Source of the DNA: Clusia tigrina | Lineage: Eukaryota > Arthropoda > Insecta > Diptera > Clusiidae | Assembly (NCBI GenBank): GCA_920105625.2 | Contig: OV050030.1 | Span: 145,027,877 to 145,091,876 of the forward strand | Direction of reading: 5' to 3' | Length of the DNA: 64,000 nt | Part shown: positions 1-8,697 of the stretch, piece by piece | Position numbering within the stretch: position 1 is the first letter of the stretch | How the letters are laid out: each line of letters starts with the position of its first letter | Position numbers and translations under genes: made by a program | The notes under the pieces: generated by a model | Databases searched by the model: none | What the model was told of the DNA's origin: nothing | The model's input: only the letters and a program-made list of their open reading frames with translations

Positions 1-608
1 GTTTCTACTTCTTTGTGTTTACGATCGGCTCGCATATGTGTGGTGCGCTCTCGTTGTCATCCGTGCTCCGCCTTCGGTCGCTGTAGTGTTGTTGTTGTTG
101 CAGAGATTGGTTTGCACTCTGCCTGCTTACTGCTTTGTGTGTGCGATCGGTTAGCGTGTGTGTGATGCTCTTTCGGGTTTCTCTGTGTTCCGCCTTTGGT
201 CGCTGCACTGTTGTAGAAATGTTTGCTTGCTGTTTCTTTTCTCCTTTATAGCCGTACTAGTCCCTCTTGATGTTCTTTGTACTATTAAGCCGTCGTCGTC
301 ATCAGTCTAACTCTTTCGGTTTCTGCGCTCCTCACCACCTGTACGTTTATTGGTCCAATCGTCTGTGCGTAAATGTTTTGTTATACTTATCCGCTGTCTT
401 TGTTGTTGCATTTAGCGTGGGAGGTGGTTACCTTTTTAAGCTGCATGATATCGGGGATGGTTGCATGCTTTAATATTGTTTGTGGTTAAAACAAATAAAA
501 TATGGTGGACATCGTTATTTGTTTTTGGACTTAACACGGTCTCTGGTGGTAGCATATAGTTTTTGTTGTGTATGCGGAAAATACTTCTGGTATTTTTCCG
601 TCTTTACA
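1..608 (-). repeat. 3' LTR, partial (window edge)
   Basis: This stretch matches 7328-7934 almost base for base. It ends at TCTTTACA (601-608), the same terminus as the other LTR at 7934. In element orientation it is the start (U3) of the 3' LTR; about 900 nt of the LTR lie beyond the window. Confidence 0.95.
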
Positions 609-617
609 CTTCCTCCC
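609..617 (-). other. Polypurine tract of the Ty3 element
   Basis: The minus strand reads GGGAGGAAG directly before the 3' LTR terminus TGTAAAGA. This is the expected position and composition for the plus-strand primer of an LTR retrotransposon. Confidence 0.8.
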
Positions 618-621
618 GACT

Positions 622-1017
622 TTATGGACGAAGGAGGAACGTTGCTTCTCCGTGGTGCACTATGACCCGGTACGGTGGTTGTTCGAACCGTAGGCGTTTT
701 TTTCTAGCTTGGGTTTCTTTTAGTATCTTTATCGTTTTTCTTACCAGTGCCGTGGGCAGCCCATTCGCCTTGGGTCCCTCTAGTTCCTGTACACTGTAGA
801 AATGGACGTCTTCCTTGTGGGGTTCCTTTAATGCGGGTAGTATTCCATGTGAATCTTTGTTGTACTTCTGTCTTTTCCAGGTGGTCTCCGTATCGCTGTC
901 CGAGGTTTCTGATTCTTCCTGTTGGTAGTTTGGTGTCCCATGCGGGTCCAGTGGAGGTGATTCCTTCGCTTGTTTTGAGAGTATTTCCGCAGTTTTTTTT
1001 TCGTTTTTCGGCCCCAA
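622..1017 (-). CDS. Probable true C-terminal frame of the Ulp1-like ORF
   Basis: This 131-codon open frame overlaps the end of the protease ORF in a different frame. It begins just at a homopolymer of nine A's (minus strand, about 993-1002) and ends 5 nt before the polypurine tract. Its composition is protein-like: an acidic/serine stretch (EESETSDSDTETTWKR) and a basic segment (ARKKRLRF). The overlapping end of the upstream frame looks random. I infer a one-base indel, or slippage, at the A-run; the extension would make the protein about 380 residues. No known domain is recognised. Confidence 0.5.
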   Translation of the reverse strand: MGPKNEKKTAEILSKQAKESPPLDPHGTPNYQQEESETSDSDTETTWKRQKYNKDSHGILPALKEPHKEDVHFYSVQELEGPKANGLPTALVRKTIKILKETQARKKRLRFEQPPYRVIVHHGEATFLLRP

Positions 1018-1783
1018 CTAATTGTTTAACTAGGTGATATATTTCTGCTCGTTTGTGGGTGGCGTCCTCAGGGCTGAACCAGGTAGACAAGTCAGCCGTG
1101 TCCCATGTGATTCCTGGTATGCATTGTGTTAGGAACTTCTCTGCGTTTTGGAGTAGATAAATGCCACAGTCGGTATTGTTTATCTGTTGCGGCATTTTAA
1201 GTCGATGGGAGGGTACCCTGGTGGCATTTATGGGTATTGGTGGGTCTTCTATAAATTTACTGCGGTATTCCTCGTTCAGGTATCTTCTCAGTATTTCGGC
1301 CTCCTCTTCGTGTGAACCTCGGTCCAGGGAGTCGAATATTAATATTGTGGCACCTTTTGTCCCTGTCACCAGAGTTCCGGGGAAACAGACAATGGCCAAA
1401 TACCAATGATTTGCCTTGTTTATGGGCACCATTATTAAATCGGTGTCGAAAAGGTTCTTCCCCTTTGTCCATCGTTTTACGCCCATGTGCATGTCGGTTG
1501 CAGTTCCCCGTTGTCTGGTGAGTCGGGTGAAAAAATGAGTACTACAAATGTGCACTCTACCCCGCTTTCTGCTGGGTACCAGGTTCTCTCGGAGCCATCT
1601 CAAATAGAAATCGATTAGCACATCGTTAAGTAGGCAGTTCGGCCGTAGGCGAGCGATATCCGAACTCCTGATAGCGATGCCTCCGGTGGTTGTCGGGTAA
1701 ATCGTGATGACTTCGTCGCCGGACGGGGTGTTGTCTTCTTCTACTTGGACGCGTGCGGCCTGGATTATCGTTATTTGAGCCAT
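704..1783 (-). CDS. Ulp1/SENP-like cysteine protease (peptidase family C48), third ORF of the Ty3 element
   Basis: This is a 359-codon ORF with an ATG start at 1783. Residues about 42-64 give the family signature DIARLRPNCLLNDVLIDFY. The catalytic set is visible: NHW with His126, FDSL with Asp151, and PQQINNTDCGIYLLQ with Gln200 and Cys206. The VPxxxxxxMPQQ..DCGIYLLQ..EKFL arrangement and the RRYLNEEYRSKF segment look closest to the SENP6/SENP7 (Ulp2) branch. Known family members cleave SUMO or related ubiquitin-like proteins; the substrate here is unknown. The ORF lies between pol and the 3' LTR, where env sits in env-bearing relatives, and has its own promoter-like sequence upstream. The last ~110 residues look non-natural and are probably out of frame after an A-run near 1000. 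Confidence 0.88.
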   Translation of the reverse strand: MAQITIIQAARVQVEEDNTPSGDEVITIYPTTTGGIAIRSSDIARLRPNCLLNDVLIDFYLRWLRENLVPSRKRGRVHICSTHFFTRLTRQRGTATDMHMGVKRWTKGKNLFDTDLIMVPINKANHWYLAIVCFPGTLVTGTKGATILIFDSLDRGSHEEEAEILRRYLNEEYRSKFIEDPPIPINATRVPSHRLKMPQQINNTDCGIYLLQNAEKFLTQCIPGITWDTADLSTWFSPEDATHKRAEIYHLVKQLVGAEKRKKNCGNTLKTSEGITSTGPAWDTKLPTGRIRNLGQRYGDHLEKTEVQQRFTWNTTRIKGTPQGRRPFLQCTGTRGTQGEWAAHGTGKKNDKDTKRNPS

Positions 1784-1838
1784 CGTGGGTTTTTTGTTTT
1801 TTTTTTCTTTGGTTTGTTAGTTTCGAGAACGTTGTTTT

Positions 1839-1895
1839 ACTTACGTGCGCTGAAGATCAAAGAGGCTTGTATGGTGGCGTGGAGGCCCTTTTATA
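1839..1895 (-). promoter_or_regulatory. Internal promoter and splice-donor cassette ahead of the Ulp1-like ORF
   Basis: On the minus strand a TATAAAAG box lies at 1888-1895. It is followed about 20 nt later by CAAGCCTCTTTGATC and then a GTAAGT splice donor at 1839-1844. The same order and spacing occurs in the LTR core promoter (6869-6927); the plus-strand word atcaaagaggcttg is shared exactly and the flanking ~40 nt align at roughly 80%. The ORF start codon is about 60 nt downstream of the donor. This suggests a duplicated LTR promoter driving a separate transcript. Confidence 0.65.
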
Positions 1896-1996
1896 CCCGT
1901 TTTGGTGAGGTAACGGTATTCCACGAGAGCGGCAATCTGGTTCTCTCAGCTCTTAGTTTTCCGCTCTCCTGGTCCTCTCACCGTTTCTCCTTTGTA

Positions 1997-4900
1997 TTAG
2001 TGTGGGTCATTGTTGTCTTCCTCGTGGTTACCAGGCGCACAGTATGTTTTAATTTCGCTGAGATGAGCGGTCTTCCTGCGTTTGTCTCCCTTTCGCTGCA
2101 GCTCCATGATTACCGGTGAAATGAAGTTTACTATCTGGTAGGGTCCCTCATATCGCGGTGCTAGCTTGGCGGCGAAGTGCTCTGTTGCTTTGGACAAGTG
2201 GTGTTGCTTGACTAACACCCATTGTCCAACTTCCGGTTTCCACTCTCGGCGTCGCAGATTATAATGTCTTCTTTGATCCTGTGTTGCTCGTTCCAAGTTT
2301 TGCCTCACGATGCGATAAGCTTCTTGTAGTTGATCTACCCGTTCGTTAGCAGTCTGTGGGGTTAGCCCTGTACCCAACGTTGTCTCATCGTACAGCGCCT
2401 TTGGTAGTCGCGGTTCACGCCCTTGTATCAGATAAGCCGGACTGTATCCCGTTGTCTCCGATACACTAGTATTAATGGCAAGAGTCAATTCGGGAAGCAA
2501 GTCGTCCCACTTCTGCTGCCGTTGACTCGCAAATTGGGCCACCATAGTCTTGATGGTGCGATTGGTGCGTTCCACCGCATTTTCCTGCGGAGTGTAGGGC
2601 GCGGTGAACTGATGTTTGATGCCATACCCTTCTGTGAACCGGCGGAACGCTCGACTACTAAATTGAGACCCATTGTCCGTCACTAGGATTTTAGTTACTC
2701 CAAAGCGAGACAGGATGTGTTCCCGGAAAGCCCGTTGCAATGTCTCGGTGGTGGCTTTTCGGAGGGGGGCCATCTCGGTCCATTTGGAGAATTTATCGAA
2801 GAACACGACTAGCATGGTGTTGCCATGTGTGGACCGGGGTAAGGGCCCGACAAAGTCGGAGCACAAGATAGACCAAGGTTCAGTGGGGATGTGGCTCAAC
2901 ATTTTCCCAGCTGGTTGTTGGTGGCTGCTTTTAAATCGTTGGCAGGAGGAGCATTGACGCACGTATCGACTTGTATCGCGGAATAGCCCCGGCCAGTAAT
3001 ATCGGTTGGCTATCCGTGCTATTGTTTTCCTGATACCTAAGTGTCCTGCCGTGGGTGCATCGTGATTTTCCTGTAGGACCCGGTTCCTGAGCGCTCTTGG
3101 CACACACAGTTTCCACGGGACGCAATCTTCGTCGCCGCGATAACTCGGGATGTGCCTGTATAACTGTCCACCTTCCAATTGGTAATCAGCATATTTCTCC
3201 GGCCTAGCGATGACCTCTGCTTTTCGTTTCTGCCACCAGGGGCAGTCTGGTTCTGTTCGGTCCTCAATGGTAATGGTGCAGGCGGCTTCTGTTGGCTGTC
3301 TAGACAAGGCGTCGGCTAACACGTTCAATTTTTCCTTCCGGTATTGCACGTCGAATGTGTACTGTTGCAGTTCAAGGGCCCATCTTGCGATACGACCTGC
3401 AGGGCTTTCGATGGAGTTTAACCATTTTAGTGATAGGTGATCCGTGATGACCGTAAATTGGTATCCCTCGAGGTAGGGTCGCATCTTTCTAATACCCCAC
3501 ACGATCGCTAAGCACTCCTTTTCTGTGGGTGAATAGTTCCGCTCTGCGTTATTTAAGTGGCGGCTGGCGTAGGCTATCACGCGTTCCATCCCGTCGACAT
3601 CATGAGTGAGTACCGCGCCTAGTCCGTAGTCGCTTGCGTCGGTTTGGAGCACAAACTTCTTAGTAAAATCCGGGCACGCCAGGACTGGTGCCTCTGTCAA
3701 TTTCTGCTTCAACTGTTCGAACGCGTGCTGTTGCTCTCCAGCCCACTTGAAGTGCTTGCCTTTTTTTAGCAATAGTGTTAACGGGTGTACTGTCTTGGCG
3801 AAGTCTGGAACAAAACGACGGTACCATGACGCTACACCCAGGCAGCGTCGCACCTCTCGTATGTTTTGGGGTGGTTCGAGTTCTCTGATGGCCGCGATTT
3901 TATCTGGATCAGTGTGGATTCCTTGGTCCCTGACCACGTGACCCAAATACTTTAATTTCCTCTGGAAGAACGCGCATTTGTCTTTATTCAATTTAAGGTT
4001 GGCCTTTCGCAGGCGTCGGAATACTTCGGTTATGTTCTGTTGGTGTTCCTCTAGTGTTCGCCCTGTGACGATGATATCATCCAGGTATGCGAACGCGTGC
4101 GGCTCCATCTCAGCTCCTATTACCTGGTCTAAAGCTCGTTGAAAGGTCGCAGGTGCTGAATGTAGCCCGAATGGCATTACTTTCCACTGGAAGAGTCCAC
4201 GGCCTGGCACCGTGAATGCGGTGTACTCTTTGCTGTGGGCATCCATGGGAATTTGCCAGTACCCGTTCTTTAAGTCTAGGGTGCTAATGTATTTCGCCTC
4301 CCGTAAGCGGTCCAATATATGCTGTATCCTGGGCAACGGATATGCATCCGGTATGGATCTGGCATTCAGTTGCCTGTAGTCTATGCACAGTCTCCACCTC
4401 CCGTCTTTTTTGCGCACGAGGACAATTGGGGCGCTATGTGGGCTATGTGAAGGCTCTATACATCCCTTTTTCAGCAATTCTTCCACTTCGGCGTTGATTA
4501 CTTCCTGCTGTGCGGGATTCCTGGGGTAATATCGTTGCTTTATTGGCCTGTCGTCACGCATCACAATTATGTGATGTCTCGTGATGTTGGCTACTCCAGG
4601 CTTGTCCTCAAACTTAGCCAGCTCGGTCTTCAGAAATCCTTCGATAGTCTCCTTTTCCGTAATGGTCTCTTCCTGAATGGACGTGCACCGTGTAATGTCG
4701 CTGTTTTGCACGCCCCCAATCTGAGGTTCTAGTGCGATTTCTTGGTCCCCGCATTCGATTTTTGTTCCCATCGTCGACATGAAATCGAGTCCCAGAAGGA
4801 GGTCGTCTGTTGAGTCGGGCATGGTGAGTAGCTCTAGTTCGCAGCTTCGGCCCCCTAATTTTATGTTCACTCGCAGTACCTCCGTGATCTCTCGTGTGCG

Positions 4901-5275
4901 TCCGTCAGCCATACGTGCACGTATGTGTGTAGGAATTACCCTACCGGTGGTTGCACGTAACTGACGGCTAAGGTTTTCGCTGATGAAACTCCGAGTGGCT
5001 CCGGTATCGACAGTGGCCGTCACTTCGTTGGTGTCGATGGTGACTGCAGCACAGATACGCTGCCCATCGCAACGTAAAGCGTTTAGTGTTGTTGAGGGCT
5101 GTTGCTGATGGGCTGCGCCCCGCCTCGCTCTTGACGGCAGCCCCGCTCGTTTCCCCCTTGCGCTCTGCAGCACTCCACTGTTCTTATGTTCCTCTGGCCG
5201 CACTCCCAACAGAATAGGACCTGAGCATTTCGGCAGTGTCGCGCCAAATGCCCCGTCTGTCCGCAGCGTCTGCAA
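1997..5275 (-). CDS. pol: Pol polyprotein (protease, RT, RNase H, integrase) of the Ty3 element
   Basis: This 1092-codon ORF is uninterrupted. Protease DTGATRSF is at about residue 90. RT has the LDLKNGYWQIPM motif and the catalytic YLDD near residue 396. RNase H starts with TDASDYGLGAVL near 545. Integrase has an HHCC zinc domain (HLGIRKT...CSSCQRF, about 737-790) and the catalytic Asp, Asp, Glu in DFVGPLP, TDNGSQF and NAVERTNR. A GPY-type chromodomain-less C-terminus (YEGPYQIV) follows. The ORF overlaps the gag zinc-knuckle frame by 193 nt and lies in the -1 frame relative to it, so a -1 frameshift for Gag-Pol is likely. The first ~70 residues are therefore probably not translated from their own ATG. 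Coding capacity looks intact. Confidence 0.95.
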   Translation of the reverse strand: MQTLRTDGAFGATLPKCSGPILLGVRPEEHKNSGVLQSARGKRAGLPSRARRGAAHQQQPSTTLNALRCDGQRICAAVTIDTNEVTATVDTGATRSFISENLSRQLRATTGRVIPTHIRARMADGRTREITEVLRVNIKLGGRSCELELLTMPDSTDDLLLGLDFMSTMGTKIECGDQEIALEPQIGGVQNSDITRCTSIQEETITEKETIEGFLKTELAKFEDKPGVANITRHHIIVMRDDRPIKQRYYPRNPAQQEVINAEVEELLKKGCIEPSHSPHSAPIVLVRKKDGRWRLCIDYRQLNARSIPDAYPLPRIQHILDRLREAKYISTLDLKNGYWQIPMDAHSKEYTAFTVPGRGLFQWKVMPFGLHSAPATFQRALDQVIGAEMEPHAFAYLDDIIVTGRTLEEHQQNITEVFRRLRKANLKLNKDKCAFFQRKLKYLGHVVRDQGIHTDPDKIAAIRELEPPQNIREVRRCLGVASWYRRFVPDFAKTVHPLTLLLKKGKHFKWAGEQQHAFEQLKQKLTEAPVLACPDFTKKFVLQTDASDYGLGAVLTHDVDGMERVIAYASRHLNNAERNYSPTEKECLAIVWGIRKMRPYLEGYQFTVITDHLSLKWLNSIESPAGRIARWALELQQYTFDVQYRKEKLNVLADALSRQPTEAACTITIEDRTEPDCPWWQKRKAEVIARPEKYADYQLEGGQLYRHIPSYRGDEDCVPWKLCVPRALRNRVLQENHDAPTAGHLGIRKTIARIANRYYWPGLFRDTSRYVRQCSSCQRFKSSHQQPAGKMLSHIPTEPWSILCSDFVGPLPRSTHGNTMLVVFFDKFSKWTEMAPLRKATTETLQRAFREHILSRFGVTKILVTDNGSQFSSRAFRRFTEGYGIKHQFTAPYTPQENAVERTNRTIKTMVAQFASQRQQKWDDLLPELTLAINTSVSETTGYSPAYLIQGREPRLPKALYDETTLGTGLTPQTANERVDQLQEAYRIVRQNLERATQDQRRHYNLRRREWKPEVGQWVLVKQHHLSKATEHFAAKLAPRYEGPYQIVNFISPVIMELQRKGDKRRKTAHLSEIKTYCAPGNHEEDNNDPH

Positions 5276-6196
5276 GCTGTGCGCACATCGATGCGTGCCT
5301 CTGCTCCAGTGTGACTAATCGGCGCTACCTGTCGATTGCGGGTCTCACGTGGTGGTGTACGCTCGACTCGTGATTGTACAGAGGGTATTCGGTGTGGGTC
5401 CCGGTCGCCACGGAAGCCTTCCAAGTCTTCGGCCATCTCCACTAGTTCTTCCAGCGTTCCAAAATCCTTCCGGCGCACGTACCATTGGTACTCTTCCAAG
5501 CTATTCCGGAAAATGCGCTCTAGCTTCTGTGATTCTGTGTACCCTGCTTGCCGCATCAGATTTTGCATCTCCAACACATACTCTTTGAATTTCTCACGTG
5601 GTTTTTGCCGCCTCTGTCGGATCTCATCCTCCAACTTCTCCAGGTATCTGGCAGGCAAGAAGAATTTAAGAAAATCCTTCCGGAATAAATTCCATGCTGT
5701 CCAGGAACGATTGTTATTGCGATACCATAGAAGCGCACGATCTTTTAACAGTTCCGGCATGGTACGTGGGAGCATATCCTTGTTGAGCCCATATACTTCC
5801 GAGAGCTCCTCCACTCGTTCAAGGAATGCCAGCGGGTCACGGCCACCGTCGTATAGACCATTTCCTCACATGATCGATGACTCCGGCGTACTGTGCCTGG
5901 TGTGGCTGGTCAATGGCCGTTGGTGACACAGCGCGATGCAGTGATGTCCTCCGAAACTCTGCCTCCCATGCCGCTGGTATTTCACCTGTGAATATATGGC
6001 CTGGTCTGTCCACCCTCAGCGTATTGCGGGTACCTATGGGCGTAGCCAGCTTGGGTGACGTACTCCTGACGTACCTGGATTTTAGTTTTTCTAAGCGGTT
6101 TCGTTGTTCTTCAGTCAATTCAGTCTCCGTGAAGAACTCAGATAGTTGCTTACGGAGATCTTCCACGGTTCCTGCAGCTTCTATGCCGAATTCCAA
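5083..6196 (-). pseudogene. gag: Gag of the Ty3 element, one frameshift
   Basis: Two frames make up gag. The 5' part (6196-5837) encodes an N-terminal coiled-coil-like region (ELTEEQRNRLEKLKSRY). The 3' part (about 5865-5083) encodes the capsid-like domain (DPLAFLERVEEL, LLWYRNNNRSW) and a CCHC zinc knuckle CRRCGQTGHLARHC. A second Cys cluster (CWECGQRN) lacks the His spacing. The frame changes in 5855-5866, so one base has been lost or gained, unless a second programmed shift exists. The zinc-knuckle end overlaps pol. Confidence 0.85.
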
Positions 6197-6406
6197 TAGC
6201 GAAAATCACCAGCTCCTCTTTGCGCAGCGTGTACAACCAACTTGTTTTCACCATCCTGTGTTCGTCTTAGATGATGATGAAAACAATGGGTGTTTATGTG
6301 TATAACCTGGTGCTGATTCGGCACTCCTCTGAGTGACTGCGTAGATCGACGTAGTTGTTTATCACTCTGTTTTTTTAAAATCCGATGCGTTGAATTTCTT
6401 TTGAAA

Positions 6407-6424
6407 GTCCCTGCTCGGGCGCCA
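6407..6424 (-). other. Primer binding site, tRNA-Lys type
   Basis: The minus strand reads TGGCGCCCGAGCAGGGAC one nucleotide after the 5' LTR end. It is complementary at 17 of 18 positions to the 3' end of tRNA-Lys(UUU) as known from other retroelements. Confidence 0.85.
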
Positions 6425-6623
6425 CTGTAACTTCTCGTTTTCGCTGGGGTAAAAACTCAGCGGGTCCCAGGGTCACTTACAGAAATTTATTTCAATAGCG
6501 TTAGTTTTTATAAGTGTTTTTATTTATTTTCAAAATTACTACTTATTTCCTATACATATATATAATTATATTTAATTACTACCCTACTCTGTGTGCTCGT
6601 GGTAGTGTCCGTGGTTTGTACTA

Positions 6624-6799
6624 GTGTCCCAGGGAGAGTCGGTCAAAACCATAAACTCCACTGGCTCTGTCTACGTTGCGTGTGTGTCCCAGGGAGAGTC
6701 GGTCAAAACCATAAACTCCACTGGCTCTGTCTACGTTGCGTGTGTGTCCCAGGGAGAGTCGGTCAAAACCATAAACTCCACTGGCTCTGTCTGCGTTGA
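6624..6799 (-). repeat. Three tandem 60-bp repeats in the transcribed part of the LTR
   Basis: Units start at 6624, 6684 and 6744, nearly identical, each beginning TGTCCCAGGGAGAGTC. In element orientation they lie downstream of the predicted start site, so they would be in the RNA leader and also in the 3' R. Each unit contains the short inverted pair GGT...ACC (GGTTTTGACC on the minus strand). They occupy the same place as the hairpin repeats of the related solo LTR at 26524-26772. Confidence 0.9.
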
Positions 6800-6868
6800 T
6801 TTATTGTCAATAGTCAAAATACCTAGTTTCGATGCTTGGTGCGTCTCTAGGAGCTTGGTGCGTTGTCT

Positions 6869-6927
6869 ACTTACGGAGCGATGCTGGATCAAAGAGGCTT
6901 GGTGTTTGGTTCACTCCGCTTATATAG
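6869..6927 (-). promoter_or_regulatory. LTR core promoter and leader splice donor
   Basis: On the minus strand CTATATAAG (6919-6927) is followed at about 20-30 nt by CAAGCCTCTTTGATC, the likely start region, and then GTAAGT (6869-6874). The donor would sit about 25 nt into the RNA, suiting production of a spliced subgenomic RNA for the 3' ORF. Confidence 0.65.
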
Positions 6928-7109
6928 CGAAAGCTTGCCAGGGGATCAGTGCTCGTTGTTGTTGTGGCTCAGTTGTCCTTAGGCCACCTGCAACTTCCGC
7001 TGGTTGTCCAGCTTGTTGTAGTTCCCCTAGTTGTCCATCGTAGTTGTTGCTTGCAGTAGTGTGGCCTGATCGCTGCTGTTAGTTGTCGCTTTGCTGTTGT
7101 TGTAGTTAA

Positions 7110-7540
7110 TATATCGTTCACACTCCGCTTGCTTACGGCTCTGTGTTTACGATCGGTGCGGTCTCGTTGTCATCCGTGCTTCGCCTTCGGTCGCTGTAGT
7201 GTTGTTGTTGTTAATATATTCTTTCACACTCCGCCTGCTTACGGCTCTGTGTTTACGATCGGTGCGCTCTCGTTGTCATCCGTGCTCCGCCTTCGGTCGC
7301 TGTAGTGTTGTTGTTGTTAAAATACTGGTTTCTACTTCTTTGTGTTTACGATCGGCTCGCGTATGTGTGGTGCGCTCTCGTTGTCATCCGTGCTCCGCCT
7401 TCGGTCGCTGTAGTGTTGTTGTTGTTGCAGAGATTGGTTTGCACTCTGCCTGCTTACTGCTTTGTGTGTGCGATCGGTTAGCGTGTGTGTGATGCTCTTT
7501 CGGGTTTCTCTGTGTTCCGCCTTTGGTCGCTGCACTGTTG
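7110..7540 (-). repeat. U3 repeats of about 105 bp
   Basis: Two close copies start near 7118 and 7223 (cactccgcctgcttacgg ... ttgttgttgtt). Two more diverged copies follow to about 7540, sharing the words gtttacgatcgg and cttcggtcgctg. They lie upstream of the promoter in element orientation and may be enhancer-like. Confidence 0.7.
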
Positions 7541-7934
7541 TAGAAATGTTTGCTTGCTGTTTCTTTTCTCCTTTATAGCCGTACTAGTCCCTCTTGATGT
7601 TCTTTGTACTATTAAGCCGTCGTCGTCATCAGTCTAACTCTTTCGGTTTCTGCGCTCCTCACCACCTGTACGTTTATTGGTCCGATCGTCTGTGCGTAAA
7701 TGTTTTGTTATACTTATCCGCTGTCTTTGTTGTTGCATTTAGCGTGGGAGGTGGTTATTTTTTTAAGCTGCATGATATCGGGGATGGTTGCATGCTTTAA
7801 TATTGTTTGTGGTTAAAACAAATAAAATATGGTGGACATCGTTATTTGTTGTTGGACTTAACACGGTCTCTGGTGGTAGCATATAGTTTTTGTTGTGTAT
7901 GCGGAAAATACTTCTGGTATTTTCCGTCTTTACA

Positions 7935-8611
7935 ATATATAATGCTTCTACGAAAGCATGTCTACATTTAACAATGTATTCTATATTATTTCAATGACTA
8001 ATTTTCATATAAATATATTTGATAGTTTATAGAATTACGTTATTTTATTTATTATTATTGAGAATTCATTTCACAAACACCCAATTAGCTAAATTACAAA
8101 TAACAAAAAACAAAGACCATGTAGCGTACAAAATCTTATCTACATGGAATTACTCAACACGTTGTCAAAATTCATACAATTTAATGAATCGCTCAGTGCC
8201 GTGTATGAAAGCAATACTATAATATAGTGTAATTTTATTACTATAGTCTTGCAAGAAACATTTAATTAAATACGTTGACTTCTTTTAGTTAAATATTGCT
8301 TCAGAATTTATCAAAAAACTATATAAAAATCAAACAATTGAATATCACAATAAAAATAAAGAAATTCTTAACAACCAATTAAGAAAAATAATCGTAATTG
8401 GCAATCCAGGTCGAGCTCGGAGAGAAAGTTCACCATTTTCGACTCTGGCGTCCTTTCCCGTAAACAAAAACTAATGCATTTAAAATTTTGTAGAGTGAAG
8501 TAGTGATTGAGATTTTAAAAGTGAAAGTAAAAAGTGTAATTTCAGAAGCAGTGAGTTATAATTATAAATTGTTTATAAATTTGTAATTGAAGTTAAACTT
8601 TATTATTACAG
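7935..8611. other. AT-rich flank with no gene recognised
   Basis: No ORF with a recognisable protein. A run ending in aatttcag near 8540 and another ending in ttattattacag at 8611 resemble 3' splice sites. Confidence 0.6.
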
Positions 8612-8695
8612 AGCAAATATTTAGATGTCTGAACTGCGCAAGTGTGTCCTTCGATGCAATGGGTGGCAAAAGTGCTTCAAATTTCCTGATGGAAG
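8612..8695 (+). pseudogene. Possible short exon with THAP-like start
   Basis: A splice-acceptor-like ttattattacag precedes, and a GTAATA donor-like site at 8696 follows, a short open stretch. From the ATG at 8625 the peptide starts MSELRKCVLRC and then has CFKFPDG, faintly like the N-terminus of a THAP zinc finger (Cys pair, then F-FP). The LTR array begins immediately after, so the rest could have been displaced. The call is weak; chance is a real alternative. Confidence 0.25.
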
Positions 8696-8697
8696 GT

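Larger units (their letters stand above)
1..7934 (-). mobile_element. Ty3/gypsy LTR retrotransposon carrying an extra Ulp1-like ORF
   Basis: Read on the minus strand the order is 5' LTR (6426-7934), primer site, gag, pol (PR-RT-RNaseH-IN), Ulp1-like ORF, polypurine tract, 3' LTR. The 3' LTR is cut by the window edge. LTR ends are TGTAA...TTACA. The 608 nt present in both LTRs differ at only about six positions, so the insertion is fairly young. Pol is open throughout; gag and the third ORF each carry a frameshift. No env-like protein is seen. The position usually taken by env holds the protease ORF. The 5' LTR flank is AT-rich; the target duplication cannot be checked because the other flank lies outside the window. 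Confidence 0.93.
6426..7934 (-). repeat. 5' LTR of the Ty3 element (1509 bp)
   Basis: Bounded by TGTAAC (6426) and TTTACA (7934) on the plus strand. It is long for the group. U3 (about 6900-7934) holds repeats with period about 105 bp. R/U5 (6426-6900) holds three 60-bp repeats and AATAAA-type signals around 6480-6530. The other LTR copy at 1-608 confirms the boundary at TTACA. Confidence 0.93.

Noticed and set aside
1745..2119. Plus-strand open frame over the pol/protease boundary
   Set aside because: It is antisense to pol and the protease ORF and has no recognisable features.
6593..7043. Plus-strand open frames with a tandem peptide repeat
   Set aside because: They arise because the LTR repeat unit is 60 bp (a multiple of three); the frame lies antisense within an LTR.
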